Positions 1-5,745 of a stretch of 11,485 bases of DNA are shown here, piece by piece. Each line of letters begins with the position of its first letter. Within the stretch, counting starts at the first letter, position 1. Both the position numbers and the translations under genes were made by a program. Source of the stretch: an uncultured Ruminococcus sp. (GTDB lineage: Bacteria > Bacillota_A > Clostridia > Oscillospirales > Ruminococcaceae); contig CAMOXW010000048.1 of NCBI GenBank assembly GCA_946629405.1, positions 1 to 11,485 on the forward strand, read 5' to 3'. Below the pieces are notes generated by a model. It was not told the DNA's origin, ran no database searches, and saw only the letters and a program-made list of their open reading frames with translations.

Positions 1-124
1 AATTCCTCGCTTTCAGTTTGTTTTCGCAGTACCTTTCTGCTTTGCTTGATAGTTTCTCGTCGTTCCGGACATAAAAATAGCACTTGCCGCCGACATTATT
101 GTCGGTCGCAAATGCTTGTAAGCG
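1..124 (-). pseudogene. Start-less open frame, probable phage gene remnant (partial)
   Basis: Directly after the TAA of the 85-residue phage gene, and in the same frame, the minus strand stays open for 41 codons to the window edge. It reads like real protein (fragments NNVGGKCYFYVRNDEK and KAERYCENKLKARN), charged and without low-complexity character. No ATG, GTG or TTG codon lies in this frame between the TAA and the edge, so it has no visible start. It could be the tail of a phage gene that lost its beginning, or a region read through from the preceding gene. The competing frame over the same bases, which ends at 13, has less natural composition. I do not recognise a family. Confidence is low because the piece is short and cut by the edge. 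Confidence 0.3.
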
Positions 125-382
125 TTATTCTGCTGTGCAGTCCCACACAGGGACTTCCTCGATTGCTGCCCTTGCTTCAAGTATCGCAAGATACTTCTCC
201 ATAGCTTCGAGCTGCATTTTGTAAATGCTCTTAGGGCAGCGCGGTACAAAGCTCAGGTTGTCCCAGTTGTCGTACATCTTTTTCAGCTTCTTGTACCTGA
301 TGATAAGCTGCTGATGTTCTGCCATAAAGCGCTCCTTGTAGTCCTCGGACTGCATAAGCTCGATAGTGTCTTTCAGTTCCAT
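125..382 (-). CDS. Small phage protein, crAss001_48-related family
   Basis: An 85-residue protein beginning MELKDTIELM. The start was chosen at the ATG at 382 rather than a TTG at 400, because an AAGGAGG box (391-397) lies 8 bases upstream of it and the TTG start would fall inside that box. The pattern is a charged N-terminal helix (KERFMAEHQQL, RYKKLKKMYDNW), a central F-x-P-x-CP motif (FVPRCP) and a C-terminal helix (MEKYLAILEARAAIEE). This matches, from memory, the small 'crAss001_48 related' proteins common in Firmicute phages and prophages, which have no known function. It sits downstream of the MuF toxin and 104-residue genes, behind a hairpin terminator, so it may depend on readthrough or on a promoter I cannot see. 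Family assignment is by pattern recognition only. Confidence 0.75.
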   Translation of the reverse strand: MELKDTIELMQSEDYKERFMAEHQQLIIRYKKLKKMYDNWDNLSFVPRCPKSIYKMQLEAMEKYLAILEARAAIEEVPVWDCTAE

Positions 383-405
383 TCTCCTCACCTCCTTCAA
401 ATGGG

Positions 406-435
406 TATAAGAAAACCGCCTTGTTATGGGCGGTT
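406..435 (-). terminator. Intrinsic terminator for the toxin/104-residue gene pair
   Basis: On the minus strand a perfect 7-bp stem (AACCGCC / GGCGGTT, arms at 429-435 and 414-420) with an 8-base loop is followed by TTTTCTTAT. The stem begins inside the TAA stop codon of the 104-residue gene. The plus-strand reading has no T-tract, so it should act leftwards. It separates the toxin pair from the 85-residue gene, whose ribosome binding site is only about 17 bases further on. Confidence 0.7.
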
Positions 436-748
436 ATTCTGATTCGGTACGCTTGCTCAAAGGAATGTAAGGATTAACTTTACCTCTTTCCTTTCTTTCT
501 TCATTTTCTGAAAAAGCTTTATCGCAACTGAGGACTTCTTTTTCAAATCCTTTATTGCACAAAAACTGCCGGATTTCTAAGAGTAACTCATCAGCATTTT
601 TGTCGGGTTTGTATATACGCGCCCCAAACTCAGCATCAAGTAAAGGCACAAATGCTGCATCAGTTCCGTAATTGTCCATTAGCCAAAAAAGATATAAGTC
701 AATATCCATATAGTTGATATAAAAGGGGAAGTGTTCAAGCTTAGTCAT
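434..748 (-). CDS. 104-residue protein, candidate immunity partner of the ART toxin
   Basis: I do not recognise a family. The start ATG at 748 overlaps the stop of the preceding ART-toxin gene (shared ATGACTAA, 8 bases), with GAGGA 9 bases upstream of it. Two TTG codons just before it would extend the protein by two residues but fit the ribosome binding site less well. The protein opens with an aromatic, acidic stretch (HFPFYINYMDIDLYLFWLMDNYG), then a charged helix (ADELLLEIRQFLCNKGFEKE) and a polar tail. There is no signal peptide or clear membrane span. Overlap with a polymorphic-toxin gene, small size, acidic N-terminal half and a G+C as low as that of the toxin tip (33% in 541-600) are what is expected of an immunity gene. 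The assignment is inference from context. It ends at a terminator hairpin. Confidence 0.6.
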   Translation of the reverse strand: MTKLEHFPFYINYMDIDLYLFWLMDNYGTDAAFVPLLDAEFGARIYKPDKNADELLLEIRQFLCNKGFEKEVLSCDKAFSENEERKERGKVNPYIPLSKRTESE

Positions 749-2073
749 CAACAATCATCCTCATCTTTATGATTTTTTGCGGCGGTATCGGTTCATTGTT
801 TTCATATACATCAATAATTTTAAATTTACTGTTTCGCGCAATTAAGAACTCATACTCATCATCTTCAAAAGTGCTTGAAAGTCTATTAATGTACGCTCCT
901 CTGCCTTTTCCAGCGGGGATTTCGATTTCAAAGAGAAATGGTTTTGATGTTGCAACACTATTACCGTGCAAAGCAGTTGAACTTCCAAAGCCTTTATCTA
1001 AAAAAGTTTTTCCAATAGTTTCTCGAATATCATTCCAATCATCGCTCTCAACAATCGATGCTCCATAAAAATCTCTTACTCCACGATAAACAGTAATATC
1101 TTCTTTTAGTTCAAACGAAGAAATCGCTTTATCAATGTTTCTGATTGTCGCTGATGTTCCTTTCCATTCTTTTTGTTGACGCAAAATATCATTAATTTTG
1201 ATGTAGCCATTGGAAGTATAGAATCTGAGACTTCTCTTTTCTTCATCTGAAAGTGAGGAAAGCCATTTTGTGTAACTGCTGCTTTCCTTACCATCGTAAT
1301 AGAAGAAATCATTGACCTCATCGCCGCTATAAAATATCTTTGGTTCAATTATACCACTTTCTGCGATATTGTCAATAGACTGATTGTTAACATTTTCAGT
1401 CTGTGGAATAGGTTCCTCAATATAAGCCCCCTCCGCCTTCTCAGGCTCACTGACGGTGACCGGGGCAGACGACTTTTCAAACCTCTGCCGGTACTCCTTC
1501 TGGAGCTCATCCCACCTGTCTCCGCCGGCATTTTTCATACGCCGGAACGCCGAGAAGGACTTCGGAGCATCGTCACCGAGGCGAGCCTTGTAACGCTGAT
1601 ACTGCACCAGATCTGCGCGCATCCTTCGGCTGTCGGACTGCTGCTGGGTGTATAGAGCCTTTTCCCCGGCAGAGCGCTCGTCCCGGAGCGGCTGAGAGCC
1701 TTTTTCAAGCGCTTCCTTCAACTCCTCCGGGGACTGCAACTCCTCTATCCACGGCACCGCGACGCAGCTGCAATTCGGGTGAACGTTCTTGTAGCCGCTC
1801 GGGAAAGCCGCTGACAGAGGAGGAAAGCGTTTGTCATTGCCGGAGATGCTGAACACACGTCCCTGCACTCTTGCACACTGTCCGCAGCAGGGGTGATGCT
1901 CGGTAATTATCATCAGATCGTAGCCGTTTTCGGTGAGCTGATTTTCACGGGCAAGGTTGCCTGCCTCACGGGTAGTTGAGCGTGCCACCATAGCGGCGTA
2001 GGCAGCTTATCACATTCTCTGCCGAATAGATCCTTAAATCCTTCTCAAGTCTTGAAAACCATTCTCCGATATG
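741..2073 (-). pseudogene. 5'-truncated MuF / minor capsid protein 2-like gene with ADP-ribosyltransferase tip
   Basis: The main open stretch runs from an ATG at 1991 to TAA at 741 (416 codons). Residues 1-85 are the C-terminal part of a phage minor capsid / MuF head protein: VARSTTREAGNLAREN, then a Cys/His cluster (HHPCCGQC at 32-39, HPNCSC at 71-76) around QGRVFSISG. Residues ~86-220 are a charged linker. Residues ~221-416 are an ADP-ribosyltransferase domain with YRGV (R303), GFGSST (335-339) and EYE (E379, E381), the R-S-E arrangement of ARTs that move ADP-ribose from NAD+ to a protein. The N-terminal head part is missing. The ATG at 1991 has no ribosome binding site, a TAA lies six codons upstream in frame, and an alternative frame (SRLEKDLRIYSAENVIS, up to about 2064) joins only through a 1- or 2-base shift at ~2004. 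The outer limit of any remnant is the in-frame TAA at 2074-2076. The toxin domain itself is intact, but without its start the gene is probably silent. Confidence 0.75.
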
Positions 2074-2080
2074 TTATAAT
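2052..2080 (+). promoter_or_regulatory. Sigma-A-type promoter of the signalling operon
   Basis: TTGAAA (2052-2057) and TATAAT (2075-2080) are separated by exactly 17 bases, and TG at 2072-2073 makes the -10 extended. The predicted start is near 2087, giving a leader of only about 17 bases before the TTG start at 2104. GTTATAATGTAAC (2073-2085) is an imperfect palindrome with one mismatched pair over the -10, a possible operator. The -35 lies in sequence that may derive from the broken phage gene on the other strand. Confidence 0.75.
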
Positions 2081-2090
2081 GTAACAAAAA

Positions 2091-2106
2091 GGAGGTCTGA
2101 GCGTTG
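2091..2106 (+). promoter_or_regulatory. Ribosome binding site deciding a TTG start
   Basis: GGAGG at 2091-2095, preceded by AAAAA, sits 8 bases before TTG at 2104-2106. No ATG or GTG lies in frame at a suitable distance, so TTG is the initiation codon of the first operon gene. Confidence 0.7.
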
Positions 2107-3705
2107 TTTCATATAGTCCGGACTGAGCATAGGCATACCGCTGCGTTTATAGCAGCCATTTTATTTGCCTTCGTGATAGATATTACTTCTCAGGTCTCAG
2201 TTTTGTTCAAACATATACCTATTCCTGCCTCTATATTATACTGCTTCATTATTATTGCGTGGGCTGTGACGGCGGTACAGCGGATAATCCATAAGCGCAT
2301 ACGACAGTATATTGCAGCGGCCGCTGTATTCCTACTGCTGCTGTTCATCGTGCGTATCTGCCGCTGGATCTTTTTTTTGCACTCTGCTGCGGCGGATCGT
2401 TATCTGTGGTACTTGTACTACATATCATACATAGCGATGCCTATGCTTTCGCTGACTGCCGCATTTTTTGTAGGCAGGGATGAAGCTGACGAGCTGTCCG
2501 CGGTCATGAAGTCACAGTGGACAGCTGCTGTACTCATGATGACAGGTGTGCTTACAAATGACCTTCACCACTTTGCGCTGACGTTTTCACATTCGCAGGA
2601 CGGGAGCTATCGGGTTAGCTATCATTGGCTTTATTTTGTGATATTCGCGTGGTCGTTCATAATGATAATAAGCTCCTATATCCTTCTTATCAAGAGATGT
2701 CAGCTGTCCCAGTGCAGGAAAAACTGGTATGTACCTATCATTCCGTCAGCGGCAGCTTTTGTGCTTATTATCCTGTACTATGCAGCCGGCGGATCACCGA
2801 CTGTTTTCGGGATCAAGCTGTACAACATTCAGGAGGTGTATCTGCTCCTGTTCATGGGACTATGGGAGGGCTGTATAAGCATTGGGCTTATATCTTCAAA
2901 TACCGGCTACAGCAGGCTCTTTGAGCAGGCACATATCAATGCTGAAATGAAAAGCACTGACGGAAAGACGGTATACCGTTCGTCAGACTGGTCTGACACT
3001 GAGGGCGATCCGGACTACAGCCGCAAGACCTATACCATAAGGGGCGGAAGCGTCACATGGAGCGAGGATATATCCGTTCTGAACCGTCTGAACAGTGATA
3101 TTGAGGATCTGACAGAGCAGATAGAGGATGAAAATGTTCTTATCGAGGAGGAAAACCGTCTCATTGCTGAAAAAGCCAAATACGAAACCCAGAACCGTCT
3201 TTACGACAGGATAGCCATGCACACTCATCCTCAGCTTGTGAAAATAGACGAGATCCTGCATGGCAGCGAGACGCTTGAACATAAAATGGAACGCTGTCTT
3301 CTGCTCGGAACATACGTTAAGCGCTGCTCAAATCTTATGCTGATCGCTGGAAGAAGCCGCACCATACCTACAAGTGAGCTCTATCTTTCGATAAGAGAAA
3401 GCATGGAGCATATGCGTCCTTTCGGCATCGAATCTGAATTGATGAACGGCGGACTGCGGGAGCTTGCGTCTGAAAGTGTCATTGCTGCATACGATGTGTT
3501 TGAAGCTGTCACAGAATCCATTATTGACAGTTCAGGAGCGCTTTCGGTAAACGTAAGCCCTTCGGAAAACATCCTGCTGTCGGTCGAAACAGATACCCCT
3601 GCCGATATAGGAAATATTGAGACAGCCGGTCTGAAGCTCACGGCATTTACCGAGGACGAGATACAGCATATCGTACTTTCTGCGGGAGGCGAAGCGAATG
3701 GATAG
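2104..3705 (+). CDS. Membrane sensor protein, 7TM histidine-kinase-type N-terminus, degenerate kinase module
   Basis: A 533-residue protein starting at TTG. Residues 1-265 hold about eight hydrophobic helices (roughly 13-30, 41-58, 68-90, 105-123, 138-153, 173-197, 210-227, 241-263). They include the TNDLHHFAL motif (151-159) typical of the 7TM N-terminal region of some histidine kinases. A PAS-like stretch follows (SSNTGYSRLFEQA, 264-276; DGKTVYRS, 286-293), then a long coiled coil (~325-368) and NRLYDRIAMHTHPQL (364-378), where a kinase would carry its dimerisation helix. The last 150 residues look like a decayed ATPase fold. AAYDVFEAVTESII (461-474) sits where an N-box helix would be, and no DxG or GxG box is visible. 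It is therefore probably a sensor or scaffold that cannot phosphorylate on its own. The next gene overlaps its end by 8 bases and encodes a membrane kinase, so the two likely work as a pair. The signal sensed is unknown. Confidence 0.8.
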   Translation: MFHIVRTEHRHTAAFIAAILFAFVIDITSQVSVLFKHIPIPASILYCFIIIAWAVTAVQRIIHKRIRQYIAAAAVFLLLLFIVRICRWIFFLHSAAADRYLWYLYYISYIAMPMLSLTAAFFVGRDEADELSAVMKSQWTAAVLMMTGVLTNDLHHFALTFSHSQDGSYRVSYHWLYFVIFAWSFIMIISSYILLIKRCQLSQCRKNWYVPIIPSAAAFVLIILYYAAGGSPTVFGIKLYNIQEVYLLLFMGLWEGCISIGLISSNTGYSRLFEQAHINAEMKSTDGKTVYRSSDWSDTEGDPDYSRKTYTIRGGSVTWSEDISVLNRLNSDIEDLTEQIEDENVLIEEENRLIAEKAKYETQNRLYDRIAMHTHPQLVKIDEILHGSETLEHKMERCLLLGTYVKRCSNLMLIAGRSRTIPTSELYLSIRESMEHMRPFGIESELMNGGLRELASESVIAAYDVFEAVTESIIDSSGALSVNVSPSENILLSVETDTPADIGNIETAGLKLTAFTEDEIQHIVLSAGGEANG

Positions 3706-4954
3706 CCTTATATCAAATATAACCGGCGGGATCGGGTTATGGATGCTGGTTTGCTGCTGTGTATTCTTCCTGACTATCATACTTCACCTGCTGCTTGACA
3801 GGAAGCCAGGCAGACTTGTGATGTCATCAGCGGAGACGCTTCTCTCGCTGCTGCTTATGGAGCTGTTCATGTTCCGCGTAAAGTATCACAGTGATATCGG
3901 TAACGTACACCTGATAGCTGCCCTTCTGACAGACCTTCTGCTCACAGGCACAGCTGTACTGGAGATCATAAGCTGTATCAGGATAAGGAACAGCAGTCTT
4001 ACGCCGGCCTCTGTGAAGGAGTGCATGGACGAGCTGCCTGTGGGGATATGCTTCTACCGGGACGGCGGTCTGACAAAGCTTACGAACCGCAAGATGAACA
4101 GCATATCCGTTAAGCTTACAGGCACTCCCGTCATGAACGCAGAACGATTCAAGGAAACTGTATTCTCAGCAGGGGATGCACCTGTTATCCCTATGGAGGA
4201 CGGTACGGCATACAGATTTTCACATCGCGAGGACGTGCTTGACGGAGAGCCTATACATGAGCTTCTTGCTTTTGATGTCACGGAGAAATACCGCCTTACA
4301 GAAGAAATGCGTGAAAATCAAAAAAAAGCACAAAAAATAAACGAAAGGCTGAAAGCGCTGAATTCCAGTATACAGTATATCATCATGGACAGGGAGACCT
4401 TGCAGATAAAGATACGGATCCATGACAGCCTCGGCGAAATGCTGCTCATGACAAGGCATTTCCTTGCCGATCCCGAAAATACCGACACTGAGCAAATGCT
4501 CTCACTGTGGCGGAGGAATATCTCGCTCCTGAAAAACGAGGAACGTGAGGACTGGCAGGAGCCCGGGTTTTTCAGCCTTACACACGCTGACAGCCTCGGT
4601 ATACACATTGAACTGACGGGTGAGCTTCCGAAGGAGGAAGCACTTGATTCCGCGGCGGACACAGCTATAACAGTACACGTCACAAATGTGCTGCGGCACG
4701 CTGAGGGAGATATCGCATACATCTCATCTGAGGAAACTGCGGACGGCTATATCCTGCGGTTCACAAACAACGGACTGCCGCCTGTAAAGCCTGTTGAGGA
4801 GACTGGAGGACTTGCAAATCTGAGGCGGCGGACAGAGGAGATAGGCGGCAGCATGAAGGTAAAGAGCTCGCCGGAGTTTGAAATGACATTGTGGCTGCCG
4901 AAGCATATCAAGGAGGAATACAGATATGGCATACAGGGTGTTGATAGCAGATGA
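3698..4954 (+). CDS. Membrane sensor histidine kinase (HisKA_3 / HATPase type)
   Basis: A 418-residue protein. The ATG overlaps the end of the upstream sensor by 8 bases and has GGGAGG 8 bases before it. Three membrane helices (about 11-33, 42-60, 70-93) are followed by a PAS-like domain (~104-196; DELPVGICFYRDGG, ending AFDVTEKYRL), a helical linker (200-225) and a HisKA_3-type dimerisation domain with the phosphoacceptor His242 in IRIHDSLGEMLL. The C-terminal ATPase domain shows an N-box (TNVLRHA, 329-335), an altered D-box (FTNNG, 355-359, Asn where Asp is usual) and GGLANLRRRTEEIGG (370-384), typical of the NarX/DesK/LiaS-like class. The canonical Glu before the N-box Asn is not evident (VHVTN). 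The Asp-to-Asn change raises the question of catalytic strength, but the overall layout is that of a working kinase. Expected partner: the response regulator encoded next, which starts inside this gene. Confidence 0.85.
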   Translation: MDSLISNITGGIGLWMLVCCCVFFLTIILHLLLDRKPGRLVMSSAETLLSLLLMELFMFRVKYHSDIGNVHLIAALLTDLLLTGTAVLEIISCIRIRNSSLTPASVKECMDELPVGICFYRDGGLTKLTNRKMNSISVKLTGTPVMNAERFKETVFSAGDAPVIPMEDGTAYRFSHREDVLDGEPIHELLAFDVTEKYRLTEEMRENQKKAQKINERLKALNSSIQYIIMDRETLQIKIRIHDSLGEMLLMTRHFLADPENTDTEQMLSLWRRNISLLKNEEREDWQEPGFFSLTHADSLGIHIELTGELPKEEALDSAADTAITVHVTNVLRHAEGDIAYISSEETADGYILRFTNNGLPPVKPVEETGGLANLRRRTEEIGGSMKVKSSPEFEMTLWLPKHIKEEYRYGIQGVDSR

Positions 4955-5570
4955 CCAGAAAATGGTGCGTCAGATGTTTGAAACTGCTGTGAAGGATTCA
5001 GCGGATTATGAGATAGGAGGTGTGGCTGCATCTGCTGAGGAGGCAGCGGCGATATGCCTTAAAGGGAAAATAGACCTTGTGCTGATGGACGTTGTAATGG
5101 GCAGCGGCATGGACGGCATTGACGCGGCAAAGCTGATAAAGGAGAGCTGTCCCGGCATAAGGATAATGGTAGTGACCTCAATGCCGGAGGTCTTCTGCAT
5201 AGAAAGGGCAAAGAGCGCCGGCGTGGACAGCTTCTGGTACAAAGAGGTACAGGAGCAGCCCCTCATCGAGATAATGGACAGGACAATGGCAGGGGAATCT
5301 GTTTATCCTTCTTCTGCACCTGCTGTGAAATTCGGGGATATCATCAGCACTGAGCTTACCTCTGCTGAACTGAAGGTCCTGAGGGAGCTTGTGTCGGGAG
5401 CCTCAAACAAGGAGATAGGCGAGCGGCTTTATATGTCGGCAAGCACAGTCAAGCGGCATATTTCGGATATGCTGCTGAAAACGGGCTTCAAGAGCCGTTT
5501 GCAGCTTGCGATAAGAGCAAGAGGCGGCGGACTTGTCATCAATAACAGTGACATAAAACCGGAGGGCTGA
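4926..5570 (+). CDS. NarL/LuxR-type response regulator
   Basis: A 214-residue two-domain DNA-binding regulator. The receiver domain (1-~122) has the acidic pair D9-D10 (LIADDQ), phosphoacceptor D55 (LVLMDVVMG), T84 (VVTSMP) and K106 (FWYKEV), all key residues in place. The C-terminal LuxR-type helix-turn-helix (about 143-200) contains LTSAELKVLRELVSGASNK, followed by EIGERLYMSASTVKRHISDM. The ATG overlaps the kinase gene by 29 bases and has AAGGAGG (4910-4916) 9 bases upstream, so it is translated with the kinase. It should be phosphorylated by the preceding kinase and bind inverted-repeat operators as a dimer. A palindrome in front of the giant gene downstream is a candidate site, by inference. 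Confidence 0.93.
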   Translation: MAYRVLIADDQKMVRQMFETAVKDSADYEIGGVAASAEEAAAICLKGKIDLVLMDVVMGSGMDGIDAAKLIKESCPGIRIMVVTSMPEVFCIERAKSAGVDSFWYKEVQEQPLIEIMDRTMAGESVYPSSAPAVKFGDIISTELTSAELKVLRELVSGASNKEIGERLYMSASTVKRHISDMLLKTGFKSRLQLAIRARGGGLVINNSDIKPEG

Positions 5571-5664
5571 CGTAATGTCAGTTCTTTTTGGTGTGTATGC
5601 ACAAAAAAACTGGGAAAAATTTGGACGAAAGTTGACCCACTTGGCTCATGTGTTTTTTTGCTGA
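5561..5664 (+). CDS. Possible 29-residue peptide ORF (5575-5664) with ribosome binding site
   Basis: ATG at 5575 lies 4 bases after the stop codon of the response regulator. GGAGGG (5561-5566) stands 8 bases before it, so spacing and strength are good for translation coupled to the regulator. The ORF encodes 29 residues from MSVLFGVYAQKNW to HLAHVFFC and ends in TGA at 5662-5664. It is basic and amphipathic in the middle (WEKFGRKLTHLAH), has a hydrophobic N-terminal run and a terminal Cys. It has no Gly-Gly leader and no recognisable peptide family. Chance ORFs of this size are common, and the GGAGGG is also part of codons of the regulator. It could be a small signalling peptide, a leader peptide, or nothing. 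Confidence 0.25.
5579..5612 (+). repeat. AT-rich imperfect inverted repeat after the response regulator
   Basis: Left arm CAGTT-TTTTT-GTG with single-base bulges at 5584 and 5590; right arm CACAAAAAAACTG (5600-5612); loop TGTATG. The arms pair over 13 bases. No T-tract follows on the plus strand, so it is a poor intrinsic terminator; a run of seven T occurs only at 5653-5659. It may be an RNA stability or attenuation hairpin within the possible peptide ORF. Confidence 0.45.
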
Positions 5665-5667
5665 ATG

Positions 5668-5676
5668 TGTTATGAT
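5668..5676 (+). promoter_or_regulatory. Extended -10 promoter of the giant surface-protein gene
   Basis: TGTTATGAT (TG, one base, TATGAT) predicts a start near 5683, about 63 bases before the ATG at 5746. There is no good -35 at 16-18 bases upstream; TTGACC at 5632 is too far (33 bases). A weak -35 with an extended -10 suggests a promoter that needs an activator. The same TGTTAT(A/G)AT core occurs in the promoter of the signalling operon. Confidence 0.5.
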
Positions 5677-5680
5677 AAAG

Positions 5681-5696
5681 TGAATATTTATATTCA
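5681..5696. promoter_or_regulatory. Perfect palindrome at the predicted transcription start, candidate operator
   Basis: TGAATATTTATATTCA has 7-bp perfect arms around TT. It lies directly downstream of the -10 and over the expected start point, a usual place for a repressor site or an early-leader element. A dimeric regulator such as the LuxR-type protein encoded just upstream could bind it. The sequence is pure enough to be notable but AT-rich, so chance is not excluded. Confidence 0.45.
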
Positions 5697-5732
5697 GAAA
5701 TTGTATTTAAACTCACAACACAATTATCTAAC

Positions 5733-5738
5733 AGGAGG
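5733..5738 (+). promoter_or_regulatory. Ribosome binding site of the giant gene
   Basis: AGGAGG placed 7 bases before ATG at 5746. Together with the signal peptide that begins right at this codon it fixes the start of the giant reading frame. Confidence 0.85.
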
Positions 5739-5745
5739 CGAAACT

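Noticed and set aside
13..249. 78-codon minus-strand frame
   Set aside because: Overlaps the 85-residue phage gene in another frame; unnatural composition and no ribosome binding site.
769..1068. 99-codon plus-strand frame
   Set aside because: Antisense to the ART domain, which has a full R-S-E motif set on the minus strand.
4318..4722. 134-codon minus-strand frame
   Set aside because: Antisense to the kinase gene, whose His box and ATPase motifs are read on the plus strand; Ser/Cys-rich translation typical of a shadow.
5632..5637. TTGACC as the -35 of the giant gene promoter
   Set aside because: It is 33 bases from the -10 at 5671, far from the usual 16-18.
5579..5659. Hairpin plus T-run as an intrinsic terminator of the signalling operon
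   Set aside because: The hairpin (5579-5612) is A/T-paired and the T-run (5653-5659) is about 40 bases further on; the sequence just before the T-run forms only a 3-bp stem. Termination here is not supported.
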